From Symbiobacteriaceae bacterium (lineage in GTDB: Bacteria; Bacillota; JAAYKD01; WRDA01), in contig WREE01000127.1 in assembly GCA_009779515.1 (NCBI GenBank), positions 1-5,837 on the forward strand: a stretch of DNA of 5,837 nt, written 5' to 3'. The stretch's first letter is position 1, and each line of letters begins with the position of its first letter. The notes under the pieces were generated by a model, which saw only the letters and a list, made by a program, of their open reading frames with translations, did no database searches and was not told where the DNA came from. Position numbers and translations under genes: made by a program. Shown in pieces: positions 1-4,966 of the stretch.

Positions 1-48
1 TCAGGCGTACAGTTGGATATACTCAGCGGAAGGAACGTCGAATGGCAA

Positions 49-121
49 CCTCCCGTTTAAGCCATACCAATCCATACTCTGTGAATCGTTACGGTCGCTG
101 GCTACATGAGCCGCTTAAACG
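49..121 (-). promoter_or_regulatory. Probable expression platform of the cobalamin riboswitch
   Basis: Read on the minus strand just after the aptamer, the segment at 113-121 (CGTTTAAGC in the RNA) is perfectly complementary to 54-62 (GCTTAAACG), giving a 9-bp long-range stem. A small inner GGCT/AGCC hairpin sits near 99-111. The first two bases of this stem (120-121) overlap or abut the closing P1 helix of the aptamer, and its far end runs into an SD-like GGGAGG at 49-54. This suggests that ligand binding could change access to that SD. No usable start codon follows within the window: the frames stop, or lack an initiator at good spacing. The gene therefore begins left of base 1, or the GGGAGG is fortuitous. 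The mechanism is inferred. Confidence 0.45.
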
Positions 122-224
122 ATGAGGCAGGTCTTCCGACTTGGATTAACTCCACACGGCAGCAGGACTGCTCAGGATTCGCACCTGATTCCCTATTCTC
201 GCTCCTTAGAGCGCACCTTCATCG
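120..224 (-). ncRNA. Cobalamin (B12) riboswitch aptamer
   Basis: The minus strand carries the characteristic B12 box AGTCGGAAGACCTGCC at 126-141. Upstream of it are the conserved blocks GGTGC (near 212-216), TAGGGAATC and GGTGCGAATCC (about 176-196), and a GCTGCCGTGT segment (about 153-162) corresponding to the usual GCCACTGT. The ends pair as CGATGA (219-224) with TCATCG (120-125), forming P1. It is compact, as in shorter cobalamin aptamers. Known members bind adenosyl- or other cobalamins and repress B12 synthesis, uptake or B12-independent isoenzyme genes. The controlled gene here lies to the left, outside the window, so its identity is unknown. Confidence 0.9.
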
Positions 225-315
225 CGAAATATGTCATTAGCAAAATACGGTAGCGGAGACACTCTGTCGCCTGGTAACTCGCTCTTCCTCGAACTATGCC
301 ACCACCACAGTTCGC

Positions 316-344
316 ATTATATTACAGGTCAGACATACTGTCAA
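316..344 (-). promoter_or_regulatory. Consensus sigma-A promoter for the riboswitch transcript
   Basis: On the minus strand TTGACA (339-344) and TATAAT (316-321) are both perfect matches to the housekeeping consensus and are separated by exactly 17 bases. Transcription would start near 309 and run leftward. It would give an approximately 85-nt pre-aptamer leader containing a CGAACT/AGTTCG hairpin before the cobalamin aptamer begins near 224. Confidence 0.9.
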
Positions 345-538
345 CGGCAACTACTCACCACCTAAAGAGATGACAACTACCTCTACCCCCAGCGCTCCGC
401 TAGCTTTTTTACCTCCATAACCTCATGTCCATCGCTGAAGCCTGCTCTATCCCTTACGAAATTGTCGCCAGGCTTAAGAAGGACTACCGGTTTAAATAAA
501 AACCTTATTTTTTACTTATTTTTCATAGGCATATTCCT

Positions 539-566
539 TTGCTTCCCCAGGGGAAAAAGATATAAT
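539..566 (+). promoter_or_regulatory. Candidate distal promoter for the exported protein gene
   Basis: A perfect TATAAT at 561-566 is preceded, 16 bases upstream, by TTGCTT (539-544), a weak -35 box. Transcription from here would leave an unusually long leader of about 409 nt. A nearby TTCCCC-a-GGGGAA palindrome (543-555) overlaps the spacer and could be an operator or chance. Only the -10 element is strong. Confidence 0.3.
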
Positions 567-899
567 TAAAAGCAGAAAGATCATCCTGTGCCCCACCAGC
601 AATCCCCTTCCTATTACCGAACTACCGCCACCATCAAGCTACTGAGATTGTGGGAAATTCGTGGGATTAACTTGAAGCATTCAAGTCTGGCCACAGGTTT
701 ACCGATTCTTATGTTGAAAGGTTACCGGTTACTGTCGCCCTGAACTATTTCCGGCGGGAAACCGGATATTTAGGTTTCATAAAAGGGGGGAAGTTGGTCG
801 GTCAGCAATCCGGCAACCGGCGCTAAGGTGGCGAAAAATTTAGCCACCGGGAACTTAGTAGACATGTAACCAGCCACCAGCAAACCATGGCTAATAGGC

Positions 900-928
900 T
901 GGTCAGTCGAGGGGAACATAAATATAAT
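900..928 (+). promoter_or_regulatory. Candidate proximal promoter for the exported protein gene
   Basis: TATAAT at 923-928 has a 4-of-6 -35-like hexamer TGGTCA at 900-905 with a 17-base spacer. Transcription would begin near 935, about 47 bases ahead of the GTG start. The -35 overlaps the 3' arm of the ACCAGCC/GGCTGGT inverted repeat (869-903), which could act as an operator. This competes with the distal candidate at 539-566, and I cannot decide between them. Confidence 0.35.
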
Positions 929-981
929 TACATCCTTGGGAACTCCCCAGGAGTAAATACCACTAAGGAGGGCTATTACCC

Positions 982-2739
982 GTGAAAACCCATAAGCTAT
1001 TACGCTCAGTTTTGGTTTTGACCACCATACTATTTTTAGGTCTCTTCTCCAATACCAGTGTACAAGCAGCTGAAATTGAAATTACTAGCATCACCATACC
1101 TGTGCCTATTCGAGGTGCGACTGAAGCCGCTGCTACTGCGACAGGAATTGTATGTACAGTAACTTGGAGTCCTGCCCTGGTCGAGAACAAGTTTGCCGGT
1201 GATACGGCTTACACGGCAACTATTGAACTAAAATTGGGCGATGATGACACCTTTAAAGCCGCAGCAGCTAACTCAATTAAGGTAAACACTACCACTGAAA
1301 CTAAACACCCTGCAGTTAAAGCAGGTGATAAAGTTATTACCCTTACTGCAACCTTCCCCAAAACAGCACCAGATCCCGTTATCACCAAAGAGCCGGAAAA
1401 CCTGGATTTTGACAAAGGTGAAACAGCAGCAGCTAAAAGAACTATCGCGGCTACAATCAATTTAAATCTGGAAGAAACAACCGGACTCACCTCTAAATGG
1501 ATGTTTAGCACAGACGATGGCGAAACCTGGGCTGCTATTGCTGCCGCCCAAGGGGTCGCTACTGAAGCTAAATCTACCAACACCCTAGTGATAGACGGAA
1601 GTCTCAATGCAGGAACCTATTTATTCCGACTCGATATTGCTTTTACTGATGTCGAAGGGTATACGGATAGCGACAATTTTTCCTCAAAAGAGGCAAGAGT
1701 TAGAGTAACCGAAAAGCTCAATCCGGGTACAGCCTTTGACAGTACATCAGTAGGCGTAGAAGCTTTCATCCCTTCCGACGGTAAACACGAAGGTACCGAT
1801 TTCGTACTGGACTTAGTCAACGAGAAACTTGCAGGAACTAAACTGGTTGCAGCTACCGAGGATGACGAAGCTGAATTCGTTATCAAATCCTACTCCTTTG
1901 GCGGCAAATGGAAAAACATTGGCGCCAAAGATAAGTTCCTAGAGAATGGTGGTCTCACCAAGCTGTTGAATAAGGGTGGAGTATTACAAATATCGGATAA
2001 CGTGCTTGGCAACGGTAAAAATGGCGGAGCCAAAGGCGCTCCTATCCCGGGAGGAACTATTGTTACTTTTGCTACTACAGCCAAGCGGGATAAGACCCCT
2101 AAGCTCATTGTTAACTACACAGCTTTGGGTAACCTCCCTGCCGCATCTGCTCTTACTGCTCCCAATACCTGGACATTAACTGCAGATAAAAATGCCACCA
2201 CTTCACTCCTAACCGCCGTCTTGAATACTCTGGAGATTTCCGGTATGCCTGGCGCCAAAGTCCCCTTCTCCGAAGAGGAAAGCGCTCTCTTCACCAATAT
2301 TGCCACCAGCACTAACAAAAAAGCCCGCGACTGGAAAGGCTTTATGGCTGAGTTCGTTGATGGGGATAATGACTTGAGAACTATCAAATCTCTAGCCGAA
2401 AAACCTTTTAAAACAACTTATGCCGTCCGTATAGGTTCTTCCATTAGTGCTGACGGGAAAACTATTAAACCGTCTGCCAAAGAAGGCAAAATCACCGTCC
2501 TTAGCGAGATAAAAGCCCCCAAAGTAACTGCCAAAGCTATTAAAGATGTCGCTGGCACCTTTTCGATTACCCTTAAAGAGACCATGAGAATACATACCGA
2601 CACTCCTCCCACTGGAGCCTTGAGCGGCACCTGGTCGGCAACGCCAGCTACCAGTTATGTATCCGGTGATGAGTTTGTCAGGATTATTCCCACCGCTAAA
2701 AAGCCGTTGTCGGCAGCCGGTAAGGTTATTTTCAAATAA
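982..2739 (+). CDS. Exported Ig-like/S-layer-type protein, 585 aa
   Basis: This gene encodes an exported, mostly beta-structured protein, probably a cell-surface or S-layer-like component. The GTG start is supported by AAGGAGG at 965-971, ten bases upstream. Residues 1-29 form a classical signal peptide: basic KTHKLLR, a hydrophobic stretch, and a VQA cleavage site before A30-E31. Residues 31-128 resemble the 'ITSITIPVPIRGAT...VTWSP...YTATI' beta modules common in clostridial surface proteins (VTWSP at 60-64). Residues about 134-244 look like a bacterial Ig-like domain (EPENLDFDKGE, then KWMFSTDDGETW, then GTYLFRLDI). Residues 245-585 are Ala/Thr/Lys-rich, and I recognise no domain there. There is no LPXTG sorting signal, C-terminal membrane anchor or visible SLH repeat, so the mode of wall attachment is unknown. 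It is a single-gene unit closed by a strong terminator, and a link to the downstream peptide operon is not indicated. Confidence 0.85.
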   Translation: MKTHKLLRSVLVLTTILFLGLFSNTSVQAAEIEITSITIPVPIRGATEAAATATGIVCTVTWSPALVENKFAGDTAYTATIELKLGDDDTFKAAAANSIKVNTTTETKHPAVKAGDKVITLTATFPKTAPDPVITKEPENLDFDKGETAAAKRTIAATINLNLEETTGLTSKWMFSTDDGETWAAIAAAQGVATEAKSTNTLVIDGSLNAGTYLFRLDIAFTDVEGYTDSDNFSSKEARVRVTEKLNPGTAFDSTSVGVEAFIPSDGKHEGTDFVLDLVNEKLAGTKLVAATEDDEAEFVIKSYSFGGKWKNIGAKDKFLENGGLTKLLNKGGVLQISDNVLGNGKNGGAKGAPIPGGTIVTFATTAKRDKTPKLIVNYTALGNLPAASALTAPNTWTLTADKNATTSLLTAVLNTLEISGMPGAKVPFSEEESALFTNIATSTNKKARDWKGFMAEFVDGDNDLRTIKSLAEKPFKTTYAVRIGSSISADGKTIKPSAKEGKITVLSEIKAPKVTAKAIKDVAGTFSITLKETMRIHTDTPPTGALSGTWSATPATSYVSGDEFVRIIPTAKKPLSAAGKVIFK

Positions 2740-2780
2740 GCGGCAGGTAGCTCTTTAAATCACCCAACTATCTAAAAAAG

Positions 2781-2805
2781 GCCCCGGATATTCCGGGGCT
2801 TTTTT
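2781..2805 (+). terminator. Intrinsic terminator after the exported protein gene
   Basis: GCCCCGGA (2781-2788) pairs perfectly with TCCGGGGC (2792-2799) around a TAT loop and is followed directly by six T residues. It is preceded by a run of A, so it could also terminate transcripts from the opposite strand. It lies 41 bases past the stop codon and separates the exported protein gene from the downstream operon. Confidence 0.95.
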
Positions 2806-2917
2806 GAGTCTGAAGACAGAGTGTTCAGCCTGCACTCTTCGGCGAATCAAGGTTTTTTGGTTGGAAAGTCATGACGCTTTGCTCACTAAGATTTGGAAAA
2901 ACTCGCAGACTCATGGG

Positions 2918-2946
2918 TTGACAAAGCATATACGGAATATTATAAT
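2918..2946 (+). promoter_or_regulatory. Perfect consensus sigma-A promoter of the RiPP-type operon
   Basis: TTGACA (2918-2923) and TATAAT (2941-2946) are exact consensus hexamers with the optimal 17-base spacer. The predicted transcription start is near 2953, giving a leader of about 270 nt before the ATG at 3224. An intrinsically strong promoter suggests constitutive initiation, with control, if any, exerted in the structured leader. The preceding stretch from the terminator at 2805 to 2917 holds only a small AGAGTG/CACTCT hairpin (2818-2838). Confidence 0.88.
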
Positions 2947-3017
2947 ATTTTTGCTTTATTATCTAAAGTCGTCTTTACACAGTTCGCATCTCTCGGCATG
3001 AACTACCTTCTGTTCCC

Positions 3018-3203
3018 CCGGTGTAACCATGGGAGCATGTTGAGGTTGGCGCCAGGGAGACCTAGGCTGGGTCGGACGCAGCAAGCATCACACCACGAAA
3101 CAGGTAAATGGCAGGCTCCCCCTAAGGGAAAGAAACCCGCTGAAACCGCGGCGGCGGGGACCCCTCAGCAGTACGGTGCCATAGCTATACCTTTACCTGT
3201 TAT
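3018..3203 (+). ncRNA. Structured 5' leader RNA of unknown class
   Basis: Two compact folded domains can be drawn between the promoter and the small gene. Domain 1 is closed by GGTGT/ACACC (3020-3024 with 3090-3094) and contains CATG-ggag-CATG (3028-3039), AGGT/ACCT (3043-3046 with 3060-3063) and GCTG/CAGC (3066-3069 with 3079-3082), a multi-branched layout. Domain 2 is closed by a long helix: ACAGGTAA (3100-3107) with TTACCTGT (3193-3200), continued by ATGGCA (3108-3113) with TGCCAT (3177-3182) after a 10-nt bulge. It encloses a very GC-rich core with GCTGA/TCAGC. The helix ends ten bases before the AAGGAGG at 3210-3216, so folding could affect initiation. I checked by eye for cobalamin, cyclic-di-GMP, TPP, SAM, glycine, T-box and ykkC-type signatures and found none convincing. 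A riboswitch or protein-binding leader is an inference. Confidence 0.5.
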
Positions 3204-3223
3204 CAACCGAAGGAGGCATACCC

Positions 3224-3535
3224 ATGAAAGGCGAGAAAGTTAATGCTGATTCTTTTACCAAGTTAGTCAGTAACAATGTCCAGGATCTGAAGAGTTTACG
3301 TATCCGGGGTATGGAAGCCAAGACATTGGATCAAATGACCGTCGGGGAGTTAATTCAACTCGATCCCATCAACCAGCAGAAAGACTTCTATTTCGATTTC
3401 GACCAAACAGCAGCAGTAACTATCATCACCGTCGAGTTTCGTCCTGCTAATGACATGATTAAAATTATGGAATCGGGTCGGCTTTCCTCTGCTCTAATTA
3501 ACAACGCCATCATCCTGGATGCCAAACTGAAGTAA
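3224..3535 (+). CDS. Small protein, candidate RiPP precursor, 103 aa
   Basis: I do not recognise this family. The start is firm: AAGGAGG at 3210-3216 is seven bases before ATG. The protein has no Cys, no Trp, no signal peptide and no membrane segment. Residues 1-47 are charged and probably helical (DSFTKLVSNNV, DLKSLRIRGMEAKTLDQMTVGELIQLDP), as a recognition leader would be. Residues 54-72 hold an aromatic/acidic run (DFYFDFDQ) followed by the beta-branched AAVTIITVEF. The C-terminus is ALINNAIILDAKLK. It is the first gene after a strong promoter and precedes two radical SAM enzymes, the second of the RiPP C-methyltransferase type. The simplest reading is therefore the modified substrate, with Val, Ile or Thr positions as possible targets. 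It lacks the nitrile-hydratase-like or Nif11 leaders usually seen with that enzyme family. It could instead be a small partner protein, although no peptide-binding RRE/PqqD signature is visible. Confidence 0.6.
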   Translation: MKGEKVNADSFTKLVSNNVQDLKSLRIRGMEAKTLDQMTVGELIQLDPINQQKDFYFDFDQTAAVTIITVEFRPANDMIKIMESGRLSSALINNAIILDAKLK

Positions 3536-3571
3536 AAAATAATTACTATTTAGAAGGCTATGCCATTTTCT

Positions 3572-3610
3572 ACTGGTGGTGAGGCGATATGCCCTCGCCA
3601 CCAGTTTATT
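3572..3610 (+). promoter_or_regulatory. Intergenic hairpin, possible attenuator
   Basis: ACTGGTGG-T-GAGG (3572-3584) pairs with CCTC-G-CCACCAGT (3593-3605), a 13-bp stem with one G-T wobble and an 8-nt loop, followed by TTTATT. The T tract is interrupted, so it would be a weak or leaky terminator. It sits 37 bases after the small gene. Such a hairpin between a precursor and its enzymes could keep the substrate mRNA abundant and stable relative to the enzyme message; that role is inferred. Confidence 0.55.
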
Positions 3611-3612
3611 GT

Positions 3613-3620
3613 CGTGAATG
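3613..3620 (+). repeat. Left copy of 8-bp target-site-like repeat
   Basis: CGTGAATG occurs here and again at 3796-3803, on the two sides of the hairpin-rich element. The arrangement fits a target-site duplication. Two extra bases (TA) lie between this copy and the left inverted end. Confidence 0.6.
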
Positions 3621-3795
3621 TATAACTGTTCAGGTGCGTAGCACCAAAACAGTTACGCCCACGCGTAAGCGGGGTGCTGGAGCGAAGCTCCAGTGAGTGT
3701 AGGCGAGCTTTGCTTGCCGGAACGGTCGGGGTATGGGGTGGAACCCCATCTAGGATCACTAGCTTGGCAAACTAGTCGGGTCACGTTAACAGTTA
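3621..3795. mobile_element. MITE-like insertion, about 175 bp, packed with hairpins
   Basis: The ends are inverted repeats: TAACTGTT (3623-3630) and AACAGTTA (3788-3795). The element is flanked by a CGTGAATG direct repeat (3613-3620 and 3796-3803), as expected for a target-site duplication. It has no coding capacity. Internally it is almost fully folded: GGTGC-gta-GCACC (3633-3645) nested in TAACTGTT/AACAGTTA (3623-3655), CGC-gtaa-GCG with CCC/GGG (3658-3674), CTGGAGC-gaa-GCTCCAG (3677-3693), GGCGAGC-ttt-GCTTGCC (3702-3718), ATGGGGT-gga-ACCCCAT (3733-3749) and ACTAG/CTAGT (3758-3776). It splits the operon between the small gene and the first radical SAM gene, which would have been about 90 bases apart without it. 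An 8-bp duplication is used by several IS families, so the mobilising transposase cannot be named. A structured regulatory RNA is the alternative. Confidence 0.6.
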
Positions 3796-3803
3796 CGTGA
3801 ATG
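3796..3803 (+). repeat. Right copy of 8-bp target-site-like repeat
   Basis: This is the second CGTGAATG, directly adjoining the right inverted end of the MITE-like element (AACAGTTA, 3788-3795). With the copy at 3613-3620 it brackets the insertion. The 10-mer AACAGTTACG spanning this junction (3788-3797) also occurs inside the element at 3648-3657. Confidence 0.6.
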
Positions 3804-3810
3804 ATTATTA

Positions 3811-3818
3811 GAGGTGAT
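3811..3818 (+). promoter_or_regulatory. Strong SD overlapping the annotated GTG start
   Basis: GAGGTGAT is a full 8-base complement to the 3' end of 16S rRNA, the best ribosome-binding site in the window. It contains the only standard start of the downstream radical SAM gene (GTG, 3814-3816), which therefore cannot use it at normal spacing. The in-frame ATC at 3823, four bases after the SD, is at a plausible spacing. This raises the possibility of non-ATG initiation or an ATG-to-ATC change. Confidence 0.65.
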
Positions 3819-4965
3819 AGCCATCAACGAAGATTACTGGATTCCCAAGATAAAAAGTATTAATCATGCCGATTTAAAAATAATTCAGACAGAACCCCGG
3901 GAACTGCTCTCCTTTTCCATTACCTTGGACTGCCCCAGCCGTTGCGCCCACTGTATTGTCAGCTCCGGACCTGAAGCTCAAGCCACCACCATATCCCTGG
4001 AAACTGCCCGAAGATATGCCAGCCAGATGCCCGCTCTGTCCCAAGCCGGTATCAAGCGCATCTGTCTCACAGGGGGGGAACCGTTTGTCGCCCCCCAGGT
4101 TGTATCTATCCTTTCCCAGGCTGCGGTAGCAAACGGTATGAGATGTGGCGTCATGACCTCTGGGAACTGGGCGCTTGATGAAGCTACAGCGCAGTATATT
4201 GTCGCCAGCCATCCTCATATTATCGATTGGCAAATTTCCACCGATATTTTCCATATTGCTTATATTCCCCTGGCTCAAGTGCGACTAGCTTTTCTGGCAG
4301 CGAAGCAAGCAGGCAAAAAGACGAGGTTACGGGTTACCTGCCACATGCCAGCTGTAGAGCAGGATCGGCAGTTGGTTAAAGAGCTTAGGGAGTTTGCCGA
4401 TTTAGACGAAATTGATTTCCAATTACTTCGTAAGCTAGGCCGAGCAAAGGAAATGGAGACAGAAGGAAACCGCCTTTTGCACCTCCCCTGTCTAACCCAG
4501 GGGATCTTAATCCGCTGGGACGGCTCTATAGCACCTTGCTGTGTTAACTTTACCGAGGAGCGACAGCACCCTTTTCAATTCGGCAGCACAACCCAGCGCC
4601 CACTGACCGCTATCCTCCAGGATTTTTTTTGCCACCCCCTGTTGCAGCTTATGCGCACCACCGGTTTTAGCGAAATTATCAATTGGCTTAGCGAATCTGG
4701 CATGGAACTGTCACTCGATAATATGGTGTTCGATGATATCTGCTATTTGTGCAGCTATATTTATCAAAACTCCCAGGTGGCAGAATATCTGTCACGAAGA
4801 GCTGCTCAACCAGAAAACAGGTTGAAGATAGCGGTATTGCTCAGCCAAATGTACGACGATAACGCCATGCTGCGGCAAACCCTGGCGGATCTCCAGGCAG
4901 AAGGCGACCAAATTCCTGGCTACCACCAAACCAGGCTTTGGGCTGAGCAGATCGGAGTGTGGTAA
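3814..4965 (+). CDS. Radical SAM protein with SPASM-like C-terminus, 383 aa
   Basis: This is a radical SAM enzyme that would cleave S-adenosylmethionine at a [4Fe-4S] cluster, most likely to modify the peptide encoded just upstream. The cluster motif CPSRCAHC (CX3CX2C) has Cys 40, 44 and 47. The SAM-binding GGEP is at 87-90, and the TIM-barrel strands follow to about residue 210. The C-terminal third holds Cys 226, 242, 243, 310 and 313 in the contexts PCLTQG, GSIAPCCVN and CYLC. This resembles a SPASM or twitch auxiliary-cluster domain, as in peptide-modifying radical SAM enzymes. The final 60 residues are helical and lack Cys. The reaction (thioether, C-C crosslink, epimerisation or other) cannot be told from sequence. 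The start is uncertain: an in-frame stop lies at 3802-3804, the first initiator is GTG 3814 inside the SD itself, and ATC 3823 is the alternative. The next gene starts one base after this stop. Confidence 0.9.
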   Translation: MIAINEDYWIPKIKSINHADLKIIQTEPRELLSFSITLDCPSRCAHCIVSSGPEAQATTISLETARRYASQMPALSQAGIKRICLTGGEPFVAPQVVSILSQAAVANGMRCGVMTSGNWALDEATAQYIVASHPHIIDWQISTDIFHIAYIPLAQVRLAFLAAKQAGKKTRLRVTCHMPAVEQDRQLVKELREFADLDEIDFQLLRKLGRAKEMETEGNRLLHLPCLTQGILIRWDGSIAPCCVNFTEERQHPFQFGSTTQRPLTAILQDFFCHPLLQLMRTTGFSEIINWLSESGMELSLDNMVFDDICYLCSYIYQNSQVAEYLSRRAAQPENRLKIAVLLSQMYDDNAMLRQTLADLQAEGDQIPGYHQTRLWAEQIGVW

Positions 4966-4966
4966 G

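Larger units (their letters stand above)
345..964. other. 620-bp non-coding stretch with several hairpins
   Basis: I see no convincing gene on either strand here. The part from 480 to 580 is AT-rich. From about 740 onward there are repeated small plus-strand hairpins: GAAACC/GGTTTC (758-763 with 773-778), CCGG-caa-CCGG (810-820), GGTGGC/GCCACC (827-832 with 843-848), ACCAGCC/GGCTGGT (869-875 with 897-903) and an imperfect CCTTGGG/CCCCAGG (934-951). If transcription starts near 573 this would be a structured 5' leader of about 400 nt for the exported protein. It matches no riboswitch class I know, and the stems are short, so a specific RNA function is not established. Confidence 0.5.

Noticed and set aside
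1..75. 24-codon minus-strand frame with ATG at 73-75, ending at the window edge
   Set aside because: It has no good SD before the ATG, lies inside the riboswitch expression platform, and its faint transposase-tail look is too short to support.
384..410. AGCG-ctc-CGCT followed by a T run, terminator-like on the plus strand
   Set aside because: The stem is only 4 bp and no gene precedes it on that strand.
963..2630. Several open minus-strand frames opposite the exported protein gene
   Set aside because: They are mirror frames of an Ala/Thr-rich gene, without SDs or recognisable protein features.
3018..3203. Leader read as a T-box or cyclic-di-GMP riboswitch
   Set aside because: Only fragments resemble them (ACCGCGG, GGACGCA). 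The conserved T-box AGGGTGGNACCGCG order and the cyclic-di-GMP core CACAGGGCAAA are absent.
2893..3243. 116-codon plus-strand frame starting with TTG
   Set aside because: It spans the perfect promoter and the structured leader, has no SD, overlaps the well-supported small gene, and becomes low-complexity Ala/Pro/Lys across the GC-rich stems.
3550..3759. 69-codon minus-strand frame across the hairpin-rich insertion
   Set aside because: It is made of inverted-repeat sequence, has no SD, and its open state is explained by the hairpin composition.
3801..3863. Short ATG frame at 3801 just ahead of the radical SAM start
   Set aside because: It has 20 codons, no SD of its own, starts in the flanking repeat and is out of frame with the enzyme gene; probably fortuitous.
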